Shown here: positions 10,117 through 18,176 of the stretch, piece by piece
Layout: every line of letters begins with the position of its first letter
How positions within the stretch are numbered: position 1 is the first letter of the stretch
Source: Posidoniimonas corsicana
GTDB taxonomy: Bacteria > Planctomycetota > Planctomycetia > Pirellulales > Lacipirellulaceae
Direction: 5' to 3'
Length of the DNA stretch: 64,000 nt
Assembly: GCF_007859765.1 (NCBI RefSeq)
Contig: NZ_SIHJ01000007.1
Location: 1-64,000, forward strand
The notes under the pieces: generated by a model
The model's input: the letters and a program-made list of their open reading frames with translations, nothing else
What the model was told of the DNA's origin: nothing
The model's database searches: none
Translations under genes and position numbers: made by a program

Positions 10117-11181
10117 CTAGCCAACAAAGTCGCAGGCGGGGTCGACCAGGCCGGCGGCCTTGGCGTCCTGCCAGAACGCGGCGGGCGCCTGCTGCTCGAC
10201 CGACCGCGCGTTGTCGAGCACGCGGCTCGGCGCGCTGGTGTTGAGCGCCACCGCGGCGACGCCCGGCGCGGCGAGGCCAAACTGCACGCACGCCACCGTG
10301 GGCGGAACATCGTGGCGGGCGCAGAGCTTGTGGAAGGTCTGTCGCCAGGCGAATGCCTGGCTGTCGGTCTCGGGCGTCGCGACGCGGTAGTCAAGGAACC
10401 TGCCGCCCACGAGGAACCCGGCGTTGAACACCGCGGAGTTGATGACGCCGACCCCGCGGCCGGCCAGCCCGCCGACGAAGTCCAGCAGCTCCGGCGGGTG
10501 GCGGTAGATGGTGAGGCTGTTCGCCAGCATGACCCAATCGAAGTCGATCTGCTGGGAGAGCTCCTCGATAACCCGCCAGTCCTTGGCGCCGACCCCAACG
10601 GCCGCTACCTCGCCCCGCTCCTTGAGTTCGTGCAGCGCGGCGTACGCGCCGAGGACGTCGTCGAGTCGCGACCGGCGGTCCTCATCGTCGGTCGATGCGG
10701 CGAGGTACTCGTCCGGGTCGTGGACGGACGCGAGCTGCGGCCGGTAGGGCGCGCCGAGCAGCTGGAGCCCTTGCTCCCAGCACTCGAGGATGCCGTCGTG
10801 GCTAATGCGCTGCACGGCGTCGTGCCGCAGGTCGGCCCATACGCCGGGCTCGAAGGTCGGCTCCTCGGACTCGAGCGGGACACGCAGCCAGCCGAGCTTG
10901 TTGCTGAGCAGCACATCCTTGGGCGGTACGCCAAGCCCGCGGAGCGAGTCGCCCACCACCTCCAGGGCCAGGCCGGCGCCGTACTTGCCCGCGGCGTCGA
11001 TCGCCACGGGCCGCGCGTCGGACGCCTGGAACCACGCCGCGGCGATCCCTCGCTTGGTCTCCAGCGGCAGGGCCTCGTACAGGTTGCCCAGGCAGCTGAC
11101 GCCGTAGACGATGCGGGGGACGCTCAGGCCGGTGCGGCCGAGGGGACGCAGCGCGCCGTCTTGCCCCGCCGCCCCCGACAT
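10117..11181 (-). CDS. Aldo/keto reductase, aldose 1-dehydrogenase type (L-galactose/L-fucose dehydrogenase)
   Basis: A 354-residue AKR. The catalytic tetrad is visible as D62 (IDAAGKY), Y67, K95 (LSNKLG) and H154 (SVHDPDE). Beginning at LGRTGLSVPRIVYG and with VGVGAKDW and YRHPPELLDF, it resembles the D-threo-aldose 1-dehydrogenase group that oxidises L-fucose and L-galactose to the lactone with NAD(P)+. Its ATG overlaps the epimerase stop by one base (TGATG), indicating translational coupling. The substrate is inferred from the operon: the product suits the lactonase that follows. Other L-sugars are possible. Confidence 0.85.
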   Translation of the reverse strand: MSGAAGQDGALRPLGRTGLSVPRIVYGVSCLGNLYEALPLETKRGIAAAWFQASDARPVAIDAAGKYGAGLALEVVGDSLRGLGVPPKDVLLSNKLGWLRVPLESEEPTFEPGVWADLRHDAVQRISHDGILECWEQGLQLLGAPYRPQLASVHDPDEYLAASTDDEDRRSRLDDVLGAYAALHELKERGEVAAVGVGAKDWRVIEELSQQIDFDWVMLANSLTIYRHPPELLDFVGGLAGRGVGVINSAVFNAGFLVGGRFLDYRVATPETDSQAFAWRQTFHKLCARHDVPPTVACVQFGLAAPGVAAVALNTSAPSRVLDNARSVEQQAPAAFWQDAKAAGLVDPACDFVG

Positions 11182-12491
11182 CAAAGCCCCTGCTTGAGCG
11201 CGGACAGGTGCCGCCCGAAGTGCTCGGCCAGGATCTCCGAGTAGGTCTCGGGGTGGTCGAGCAGGCACTGCCGCAGCGCGGGGCCGAGGCGATCGTGCGT
11301 CAGCACCGAGCCGAACGCGCAGTGCAGGATCTGCCGGCCGGGCTTCGTAAAGCCGAGGCCGTCGGGCACGGTCTCCCAACGCTCCAGGTAGACGTCCTGC
11401 AGTTCCTGGTTGCTGCCGAGCTCGGACGGCGCCGCCACGGTCTCGAGGGTGGCGTGCACGTGGTAGGTGGCGCGGTCGGTGTTGTAGCGTTCGCGGGAGT
11501 ACTCGACCATCTCGCGGAACAGGTCCGGCTCGCAGACCGCCACGACCCGCAGCGCCTCGAGGTACGAGGTGCCGGCAGTCTTCACGTGGAAGCGGCCACG
11601 CGTCGCGCGGGCCAGGGCGGGGTACATCGAGATCTTGTCCGAGCCCGAGTGCAGGCTCAGCTTGTAGGGGCCGAGCGCCTCGGCGATCGCGGCGTGGTCG
11701 TGCAGGCTGGCCTCGAGCTTCGCGACGTCGCCGATGTAGTCGACGCCCTTCTCCAGGTCGCCGATGAACCGCGGCGCGAGCGACACCAGCTTCATCCCCG
11801 CCTGCAGGCACTGCTCGGCGATGATGTAGTGCTCCGCAAGCGTGGTCGGCTGGTCGGTCTCGTCGACGCTCAGCTCGATCTCGAAGTCGCGGTTGGCCTC
11901 GGTCTGCACGAAGCGGATGTGGTCCGCCAGCGCGATCGCCTCGCGGATGGCGGGGCCATACTTTACGGCTGCGCGGAGCAGGGTGATCTCGTCGAAGTTG
12001 ATTTCAGCGTCGGTCGAGAGCTTGACCGACTTGCCGAGGTAGCCGTCGAACCAAGGTGCGGAGTCCTTGATCTTGGCGAACAGCTCACGGAGCTGCGATT
12101 CGCTGTAGTCGTCCGCCTTCTGGTCGACGTGGTCGGATGGGTCGATCGTGAAGAACGTGAAGCCCGCCTCAGCGGTGCGGTTCACGTCGTCGGGGGTCTT
12201 CAGGTGGTCGGCGTCGGCGCCGTGCTGCGACTCCCACTTCGCGGCGCCGAGCGCGTCCATCGCGTCGCCCATCACGCCCTGCGGGTCGCGGCTGGTGCGG
12301 GTCATCTCGCGGATGGACTGCTGGGCGAAGATTGGCGCGATGCCGGTAGCGGACAATCGCATCGCCGCGATGTGGCCCGGAGTGGCCAGGCCGATTCGGT
12401 CACCGAACCCGAACGAGGGCGCCAGGCCGAGTTCGCTGGCGGCGGGGACGGAGCTAGTTTGGGGAGCCTGAGAGAAGGTTTTCTGAGACAT
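11181..12491 (-). CDS. uxaE: Tagaturonate epimerase family protein (UxaE-like)
   Basis: A 436-residue protein resembling UxaE, the tagaturonate/fructuronate 3-epimerase known from Thermotoga. Similar stretches are FGFGDRIG, the Gly/Asp segment GADADHLKT, TFFTIDPSDHV, KLSLHSGSDK and FHVKTAGTSYLEALR. The D-x-D-H and H-S-G-S-D-K segments are the likely metal and substrate sites. It is the first gene of the six-gene operon and overlaps the aldo/keto reductase start by one base. It would turn the D-tagaturonate made by the LgoD-like enzyme into D-fructuronate, which replaces the reductive UxaB step. The symbol rests on family resemblance; an epimerase for a related keto-acid is the alternative. 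Confidence 0.8.
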   Translation of the reverse strand: MSQKTFSQAPQTSSVPAASELGLAPSFGFGDRIGLATPGHIAAMRLSATGIAPIFAQQSIREMTRTSRDPQGVMGDAMDALGAAKWESQHGADADHLKTPDDVNRTAEAGFTFFTIDPSDHVDQKADDYSESQLRELFAKIKDSAPWFDGYLGKSVKLSTDAEINFDEITLLRAAVKYGPAIREAIALADHIRFVQTEANRDFEIELSVDETDQPTTLAEHYIIAEQCLQAGMKLVSLAPRFIGDLEKGVDYIGDVAKLEASLHDHAAIAEALGPYKLSLHSGSDKISMYPALARATRGRFHVKTAGTSYLEALRVVAVCEPDLFREMVEYSRERYNTDRATYHVHATLETVAAPSELGSNQELQDVYLERWETVPDGLGFTKPGRQILHCAFGSVLTHDRLGPALRQCLLDHPETYSEILAEHFGRHLSALKQGL

Positions 12492-12574
12492 GAGGAGAAC
12501 GCACTAGGGTTTACGACGCAACATTCGTGGAACCCCAGTATGACATGAACCCGCGGTATTTCCGGGGCGCCGGG

Positions 12575-12610
12575 ACTGCATTATCGACGCAATCCGCCGC
12601 AACTGCATTA
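12575..12610. promoter_or_regulatory. Direct repeat ACTGCATTA, possible operator ahead of the sugar-acid operon
   Basis: ACTGCATTA occurs at 12575-12583 and again at 12602-12610, 27 bp apart, 84-119 bp upstream of the epimerase ATG. The rest of the 222-bp gap (12492-12713) shows nothing else clear. A regulator binding site is possible but unproven, and chance recurrence of a 9-mer in a short gap cannot be excluded. Confidence 0.3.
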
Positions 12611-12713
12611 AGCCGTGCGGCCAATCGGTCGGAGATTGCCAGTCCGCAGCCCGCATCCTCCCCATTTTCGCCCTGCCGAAGCCTCGTTTCAGGACACCCC
12701 CAACGCCCGCGGC

Positions 12714-13520
12714 CTAATCGCCCGATGGCGCGAGCGCGAGCTGCTCGAGCGCGGCGAGCGACGCGAGCACGTCGTCCCGTGAGACGTCGGCCCAGTCGGT
12801 CATCTTGTGCGCCAGGATCGCGAGCTTGAACTGTTCGAACGCCTCGGCCAGGTCGTCTGGCAACTCGGCCAGATCCTTCATCGGCCGCACCGGCTCGCGA
12901 CGCTCGGCGGCCGGCGCGTCCATCGGTTGGGTCTCGTCGCGTTCGCCTTCGGAGTCTGCGTCATCGCTGGCGGCCTGCACCTCGGCGTCGACCGCTTCGG
13001 CTTCCTCGCCGATCGGCGCGGGCGCCGAGGGGAGCGCGTCGGCGGTCTCGGCGGGACGCTCTTCCGGCTTGGGCCCATCGCCAACGGTCTCCCACCGCTG
13101 CGCCCGCATCTGCGAGACCGACCACTTGTTCTGCAGCGCGCCCTCGAGCCACATCTCCGCGTCTTCCCAGTCGAGCGCGGTCTGGAAGTGGCTCCAGTAC
13201 AGTCCGTCGTACTCCGCGGCAACCTCACCGAACCGCTCCGAGGTGCGCCGCAGGCGGCCGACGTGCTGGCCGGTCACGTCGCCGACGATCTGCGCCCAGG
13301 CCTCGTCGGAGTACTGCGACACCGGCGCGCCGGATTTCTTGAGCTCATCGCGCCACGCGCAGATGATGCGGCCCTTGTCCCAGTTGGTGGTGCTGACCAG
13401 TGTGTGCCACTGCCCGACGAAGCCGGTCGACGCGTCCAGCGTCTCCTGGCTGACGTTCTCCTGCTGCGCGTTCTCTTCTTGCTGGGCGGTCTCGGGGGTA
13501 ACGATCTCTTGTGCGGCCAT
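12714..13520 (-). CDS. Conserved planctomycete protein of unknown function
   Basis: A 268-residue soluble protein with no signal peptide or membrane segment. Residues about 33-145 form a compact, Trp-rich region (GQWHTLVSTTNWDKG, QHVGRLRRTSERFG, YWSHFQTALDWEDAEMWLEGA) that looks well conserved and helical. The next 75 residues are an acidic, Ala/Pro/Glu-rich linker, and the last 45 are again helical. The GQHVGRLRR segment followed by QNKWSVSQMR could be a DNA-binding helix pair, as in ParB-like or DUF3102-like proteins, but no motif settles this. It is transcribed away from the sugar-acid operon and stands alone. Confidence 0.7.
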   Translation of the reverse strand: MAAQEIVTPETAQQEENAQQENVSQETLDASTGFVGQWHTLVSTTNWDKGRIICAWRDELKKSGAPVSQYSDEAWAQIVGDVTGQHVGRLRRTSERFGEVAAEYDGLYWSHFQTALDWEDAEMWLEGALQNKWSVSQMRAQRWETVGDGPKPEERPAETADALPSAPAPIGEEAEAVDAEVQAASDDADSEGERDETQPMDAPAAERREPVRPMKDLAELPDDLAEAFEQFKLAILAHKMTDWADVSRDDVLASLAALEQLALAPSGD

Positions 13521-13792
13521 GCGGGGCGGGCTCCTGTCGGTCGGCGGGTCGGGCGTCGGGGGCGGCGGTTCCGTAGGCCCCCCGCGACGAGGGCCAGATT
13601 CTAACCGCCCCGCGCCGCGGCCCGACAGGCGTAAGCCAGCCGGCAGAGCAAATCCGCGCAGCCCCGCGGCGGAGCGAATCGCGCAACCGGCAGAAACCCC
13701 GAGCGCCGGCGCCGATCCCGCCGACCCGGCCGGTCGGGCGGCCTGTGCGGGCCGGCCGACGGCCGGGGAAAAGCTGTCGATACCTGCCGCCG

Positions 13793-14002
13793 CTACGAGG
13801 CGCGCTCGTCCGAATCAAACCCGCAAGACTTGTGGGCGCCGTCGCAGAACGGACGGTTCTTGGACTCCCCGCACCGGCACAGCGCGATCGCCGGCTTGTC
13901 GGGGTTGAGCTCGAAGGCGTTGCCCTCGGAGTCGAACAGCTCGATCGGGCCCTCCACCAGGAAGGGGCCGTTGGGGCGCACACGGATCCGGACGTCAGCC
14001 AT
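13793..14002 (-). CDS. CDGSH iron-sulfur domain protein
   Basis: A 69-residue protein with the [2Fe-2S] CDGSH motif C-x-C-x8-C-x3-H: C42, C44, C53 and H57 in CRCGESKNRPFCDGAHKSCGF. The single-motif size is typical of small bacterial CDGSH proteins, which carry a labile redox-active cluster. AAGGAG lies 9 nt before the ATG. It sits 94 bp downstream of the anti-sigma gene in the same direction, so it could be the tail of that transcript or an independent gene. No membrane anchor is present, unlike mitoNEET. Confidence 0.93.
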   Translation of the reverse strand: MADVRIRVRPNGPFLVEGPIELFDSEGNAFELNPDKPAIALCRCGESKNRPFCDGAHKSCGFDSDERAS

Positions 14003-14096
14003 GAAGTGGTTCTCCTTGGGATGGTCGGCGCCGTCGGGGCGCCCTCCCAGCAGACTAGCCGATTCCCGCCGCGTGGCAACCGCGGGCGCCCAACGC

Positions 14097-15707
14097 CTAC
14101 TCCACGGGCGCGGCGACAGCGGGCGTCGCGGCCGGCTCCTCCGCCGGTCGCACGACAAACAGCACCGGCGCCTGATCAGACAGCAGCGGGTCCGCGCGGT
14201 TCGCCCGTGCGACCTCGCCGCCGCGGCCACCGAACGCGTCGCCGCCGCGTCCCCGCGACAGCTGCTCGGTGGCGAACCGGTTGATCTGCTTGTACAGCTC
14301 AATCCCATCGGCGGGCAGCTCGTTGTCGACCTCGATGCGGTAGGCAACGCCGCGGGCGGGCGTCGTGCGTTTCGCCTGCGCCTTGGCGGTACGGCTCGTC
14401 GTCGCCTGCTGCTGAGCACGCGACTGCTCGAAGGCTGGTGCGTTGGCGGCCTGCTGCGGGCTCACGCCGGATCGGGAGTAGAGCCGCAGGTTCTGAGCAA
14501 ACTCTTGCTGCTGCTGACGCAGGGACTCTTCCTGCATGCTGTTGTAGGCCAGCGGCTGTTGTTGCTGCGGCGCGTCGAACGCCGGCTCGACCTCGATGCG
14601 GCGGAAGTTGTAGAAGTCCCGGTTGATCTCGGAGACGACGTCGACCAGCTGCGGGGCCGGGGCGCTGACCAGCATCAGGTCCCGCAGGGCGGGCGCGGTC
14701 TCACGTTTAAGCGCCGGCGCATCAGCCGGGTCGAGTCGGCGATGGCGTTCCTCTAGCTCGCTGGCCTCGTCTTCCACCTGCGTTGTGTCGCGTTCGACCG
14801 CCCGCCGTTCCGGGGCACGGGTGGAGGTCAGCGAGATCGGCGTCGGCTCGACCACGATGCCGTTGTTCCCCAGCACCGCCTCGACCAGCTTCTCGTTGAA
14901 CGCGTCGGGCCGCAGGTCGAGGCGCACCACCACGCCCTCGTCGACCGGCGGGCCGAACCCGCCAAAGCCTCGGCCTGCGCCGCCGCGGAAGTCAGCGCCG
15001 AACTCGCCGCCAAACCGTCCGCTCGCCACGCCGCTTGCGCCGCGTGCGTTGTCCGCCGCCGTTTCGGCGGGCGCCGTGTCGGCAGACGGCGCTGGCGGGG
15101 CGCCGGGCAACGGCTGAGACGTGGGCGCCGCCGCCACGCCGGCCGGAGGAGCATCGACTGGCTCCGCCATTCCTTCCGTGGCGATCAGCGCCTCGGACGC
15201 GGAGTCGGCCGCCTCGGGCGACGGGGCGGTTGTTTCGGGCGCGAACACCTCCGCCGGCGCCGAATCGCGAGCGGCCAGTCCGGAGTCCGCCGAAGCATCC
15301 GACTTGGCGATCGAGGGGGTCGGTTCGTCACGTTGGAAGACCATCAGCATCACCGCGGCGGCGATCGCCAGTGCGGCCCACATCCAGCCACGCGGCGACC
15401 GGCCAAGCGACACCCCTCCGCCGTTGTGGTTGCGGGGCTCGGTGGTCAGCATCCGCCGCTCGGCCGACTTGAGCACCGCGTCGGTCAGGTCCCGAGGCGC
15501 CGACTCGGGCGGCAGCCGGTGGAGTGTGGCGGTCAGCGCCGAGAGCTCGTCCAGCAGACGCTGCGCCTCGGCGTCGCTGGCCAGACGCTGCTCGACCTGC
15601 GCACGCTCATCAAGCGTCAGCTCGTCGTCCAGGTACGCGCTGATCAGCTCGGCCCAGTCTTCCTGGTCCGGTGCGGTGGTGTTCGGGTTCTCTCCGGGTG
15701 GCGTCAT
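14097..15707 (-). CDS. Membrane anti-sigma factor, non-zinc type, with long C-terminal region
   Basis: A 536-residue protein. Residues 15-60 (SAYLDDELTLDERAQVEQRL) match the N-terminal domain of anti-sigma factors, but the H-x3-C-x2-C zinc motif is absent. A single membrane helix follows near 110-125 (WMWAALAIAAAVMLMVF). The rest is a periplasmic part: an Ala/Pro/Ser-rich linker, a Gly/Arg-rich FGG patch, and a C-terminal domain with VVRLDLRPDAFNEKL. The ATG is 2 nt after the sigma stop, so the pair is co-expressed. It should hold the ECF sigma at the membrane and release it on an envelope signal; the signal is unknown. Confidence 0.82.
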   Translation of the reverse strand: MTPPGENPNTTAPDQEDWAELISAYLDDELTLDERAQVEQRLASDAEAQRLLDELSALTATLHRLPPESAPRDLTDAVLKSAERRMLTTEPRNHNGGGVSLGRSPRGWMWAALAIAAAVMLMVFQRDEPTPSIAKSDASADSGLAARDSAPAEVFAPETTAPSPEAADSASEALIATEGMAEPVDAPPAGVAAAPTSQPLPGAPPAPSADTAPAETAADNARGASGVASGRFGGEFGADFRGGAGRGFGGFGPPVDEGVVVRLDLRPDAFNEKLVEAVLGNNGIVVEPTPISLTSTRAPERRAVERDTTQVEDEASELEERHRRLDPADAPALKRETAPALRDLMLVSAPAPQLVDVVSEINRDFYNFRRIEVEPAFDAPQQQQPLAYNSMQEESLRQQQQEFAQNLRLYSRSGVSPQQAANAPAFEQSRAQQQATTSRTAKAQAKRTTPARGVAYRIEVDNELPADGIELYKQINRFATEQLSRGRGGDAFGGRGGEVARANRADPLLSDQAPVLFVVRPAEEPAATPAVAAPVE

Positions 15708-15709
15708 CG

Positions 15710-16408
15710 TTACGGTTGGGCGCCCAGGTCGGGCCGCGGCAGGGCGTCTTGCGCCTCGCCGAGGATCGCCGCCAGGCGTTCCTTCATCTGCATTCTGGCA
15801 CGGAACAAACGGCTGCGCACCGTGCCGATAGGGATCTCGAGCACATCGGAAATCTGCTGGTAGTCGAACCCGTCGAACTCGCGCAGCACGACCACCTGCC
15901 GCTGGTCGTCGGCCAGCTCGGCCACCGCCTGGCGGACGAGCTCTGCGTGTTCTTGGGCGATCATGGCCGCCTCGGGCGGGGCGTGCTGGTCGGTTGGTTG
16001 GGGGGCGCCGGCCTCGGTCAGGCCGTCGAGCGACGTCCGCTCGCGCCGCTTCCGCGCGTTGCTCGCGGCCCGGTTGAATGCGATGCGGTACAACCAGGTG
16101 AAGAACGCGCTGTTGCGTTTAAAACTGCCGAGTTTCAGGAACGCCTGCACAAAGGCGTCCTGCGCGACGTCCTGCGCGTCCTCTGGCGATCCCGTGTACC
16201 GCAGCAGCGAGTTGTAGAGCCGGTCCTGGTACTTCACCACCAGCCGCCCGAAGGCCGCCGAGTCGCCGGCCAACGCCTCGTCGATCGCCAGGTCGTCGTC
16301 GGCCGGGTCCGGCCCGACCGGCGCCGGCTGCGCGGAGCGGGGGCGGGGCCCACGCGCTCGGGTCGCGCTGGCTGGTTGGGTCTGCGAGCCTGTTCTGCTC
16401 GACTCCAC
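15710..16408 (-). CDS. ECF RNA polymerase sigma factor
   Basis: A sigma-70 family protein of about 232 residues. Region 2 runs from AFGRLVVKYQDRLYN through DAQDVAQDAFVQAF, and region 4 from LREFDGFDYQQISDVL to GTVRSRLFRAR. It resembles the RpoE-like ECF sigmas common in planctomycetes. The frame stays open upstream to an ATG at 16555, but that 49-residue extension is Pro/Ser/Arg-rich and unlike sigma factors, so GTG 16406-16408 is given as a tentative start. It is followed after 2 nt by its anti-sigma gene. ECF pairs usually regulate their own promoter, which would lie in the 600-bp gap upstream. Confidence 0.85.
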   Translation of the reverse strand: MESSRTGSQTQPASATRARGPRPRSAQPAPVGPDPADDDLAIDEALAGDSAAFGRLVVKYQDRLYNSLLRYTGSPEDAQDVAQDAFVQAFLKLGSFKRNSAFFTWLYRIAFNRAASNARKRRERTSLDGLTEAGAPQPTDQHAPPEAAMIAQEHAELVRQAVAELADDQRQVVVLREFDGFDYQQISDVLEIPIGTVRSRLFRARMQMKERLAAILGEAQDALPRPDLGAQP

Positions 16409-17009
16409 GCGGTTGGTGTCACAATCTGAAAGTCTGGAGGGCTCCCACCGACTGGGACGCACCCTCACCGTAGAAAGTTCCGGCCCGTTTCCGAGCCGAC
16501 CGGACCCCGATCCGGGACTACCGCAATTCTCCCGCCAGCCGGGGGGAGGTGTCAAACGAGCCGTGGCCTGGCGCCTCTGGGGTTGCCGTCTCCCCCGTCG
16601 CTTCGCGAGAGTGGGGCGATATGCCTAGCGAAACGCTAAGCAGCGGACTTTCAGACCTGAGGGAGCTTGTAGGGTGCAATTCCGCTGAGGGCATCCTGTT
16701 GCTGGACGCGACTCAGCGGCATTGCGGGCTGAGCCGATTGTAGGGCCGGGCAGGGCATTGCGCGTCCGCGCCATTGCCGCTCGTCGGCTGAGTGGTCTTG
16801 CAACGGACGCCCCCTCGTGGCGCAAAGACGCCAGCCTGCGGCGCCATCGAAATCTCCGCTGTGCTAGCACTTTACCTTCGTCGAGCCGGTTTTCCACCCG
16901 AGGTTTTGGTGGTTTGCCACGTCCCACGTCGACGACGTGAAACCGGTCGCTCGCTTGCGCGGGCGATCAAGCGAGCCACGTTGAACCACTCAGCCCAGCG
17001 AGGGGGGCC
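16409..17009. other. 600-bp gap with hairpins between sigma and LuxR-type genes
   Basis: No convincing gene. Bases 16676-16725 form a long imperfect hairpin: GCAATTCCGCTGAG pairs with CTCAGCGGCATTGC with one mismatch, around a 22-nt loop. Bases 16949-16976 form a 9-bp hairpin (GCTCGCTTG/CAAGCGAGC). These could belong to leader RNAs or a small RNA. Divergent promoters for the sigma operon (minus) and the HTH gene (plus) must lie here, but no clear -35/-10 pair was found. Confidence 0.6.
16925..16939. promoter_or_regulatory. Palindrome CACGTC-GAC-GACGTG, candidate operator
   Basis: Perfect 6-bp arms around a 3-bp centre, 70 bp before the ATG of the LuxR-type HTH protein. The dimeric, dyad-symmetric form fits a LuxR/GerE or similar dimer. 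Binding and self-regulation are inferred from position only. Confidence 0.4.
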
Positions 17010-17270
17010 ATGGAAAAGCTAACCCAGGACGAGCTCGACGTTCTCGAGTACCTCAAGCTAGGAGCGTCCAACAAGATCATCGCCCGGCGGATGGACGTCA
17101 GCCTCCGCACCATCGAAAAGCGCCGCCGCCGGATCCTGCTGCACTACGGCGCCGAGTCGGCGGTCCACCTTGGTTACATCATCGGCTTGGCGGAGGGCGC
17201 CCAGCATGGCGCCGGCCCCGCGGCGCCGATCGAGTTGCCGCTCAACGACGCCGCACCGCTCTACTCCTAA
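17010..17270 (+). CDS. Small LuxR/GerE-type helix-turn-helix protein
   Basis: An 86-residue protein that is essentially a lone GerE HTH domain: LTQDELDVLEYLKLGASNKIIARRMDVSLRTIEKRR is the canonical four-helix DNA-binding unit, with the recognition helix at SLRTIEKRRRRI. There is no receiver or sensor domain, so activity may depend on a partner or be constitutive. A purine-rich AGGGGGG precedes the ATG. A 14-bp hairpin at 17363-17400 probably ends the transcript. It stands alone between two gene-poor stretches; its targets are unknown. Confidence 0.85.
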   Translation: MEKLTQDELDVLEYLKLGASNKIIARRMDVSLRTIEKRRRRILLHYGAESAVHLGYIIGLAEGAQHGAGPAAPIELPLNDAAPLYS

Positions 17271-18176
17271 TTGAGACGGGGCGTCGTCACTCGCCGTAGT
17301 GCGAACTGGAGATGGTCCGGGCAGGCCAATCCACGCCACCGATTCTCGCACAGCGCATGAAACAGGCCCTCGTCGCACAAAGAGAGGCGACGAGGGCCTG
17401 CGTTGGTTATCGCTTATCGGTACCCAACAACGGAGACTAGGTACCGTCTCAGTCAAGTTGCCCCAGGGCCGGGCGAGCAGCGCCTAATAGGTGCTATGCG
17501 GCGCACCAGGCACAAGGCCTATTCCGTGTTGGGGTGCGCCCCCGTATGTGCACGCCCATGCCCCCGGGCAAGATAGCTGAATGCGGCTCCTGTATCGCCG
17601 CCTGAACTGGACCGCGTCTAACGTCGAGACGCGCGGCAGCGAAGCTTCTCCGGTCTCTAACTGGTCCAACGGTTTGGGGAACCTCGAGGCGCCGTCCCAA
17701 TCAAACGGCCCACCACCTCAAGATCCCCTGCTGCTGGTCCGGCGGACTTTCCATGTCGGCCCTCCTGCCTTACGAGGAACGATGCCATCCACTGGGAAGA
17801 GTAGCGACTAGAGATCCCTTTGTCAAAAAAACTTTGGCGCCACTTTTCGAATGTTGGATGCCGTCGTCGCTTGTTGTTGCGGCGTTTCCACTTGTGACGC
17901 CGCGGCGCTTGGCGGCCAGACTGCCGGACGTCGCTGCTATCGCGGAAGTAGCCGTGGCAAGCTCAGTGGATCGGATCGTTGCCGAACCGGCCGCGGCGCT
18001 CAGCAGTTCAACGACGGCGCCGCCACGTACCGAAGAGCATGCGTGGACGGTCTGACTAATAAGCACACGCGCGACGTACGCCTGAGAGTGTGGCTCAAGA
18101 TCGTGATCAAACGCCTCCCGGCGTGATGGCCCCGCCCGTGAGCGTCCGCTTGCTGCGACTCGCGGCGCCGTCGCGG
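17271..18176. other. 900-bp gap with no supported gene
   Basis: Apart from the hairpin at 17363-17400 there is only a weak inverted pair GGCGCACC/GGTGCGCC (17500-17507 and 17533-17540). Short open frames on both strands (for example 17753-18055 and 17851-18126) have no signal peptide, motif or ribosome-binding site and look like decayed or non-coding DNA. No tRNA fold or conserved RNA was recognised. Confidence 0.6.
17363..17400 (+). terminator. Strong hairpin, probable terminator of the HTH gene
   Basis: CAGGCCCTCGTCGC (17363-17376) pairs perfectly with GCGACGAGGGCCTG (17387-17400) around a 10-nt loop. It lies 93 bp after the HTH stop. No U-tract follows, so it may work with Rho or be a processing hairpin. 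Confidence 0.6.

Noticed and set aside
16409-16555. N-terminal extension of the sigma factor to ATG 16555
   Set aside because: Pro/Ser/Arg-rich and unlike sigma region 1; probably untranslated leader.
17753-18126. Small open frames in the 900-bp gap
   Set aside because: No signal, motif, SD or coding look on either strand.
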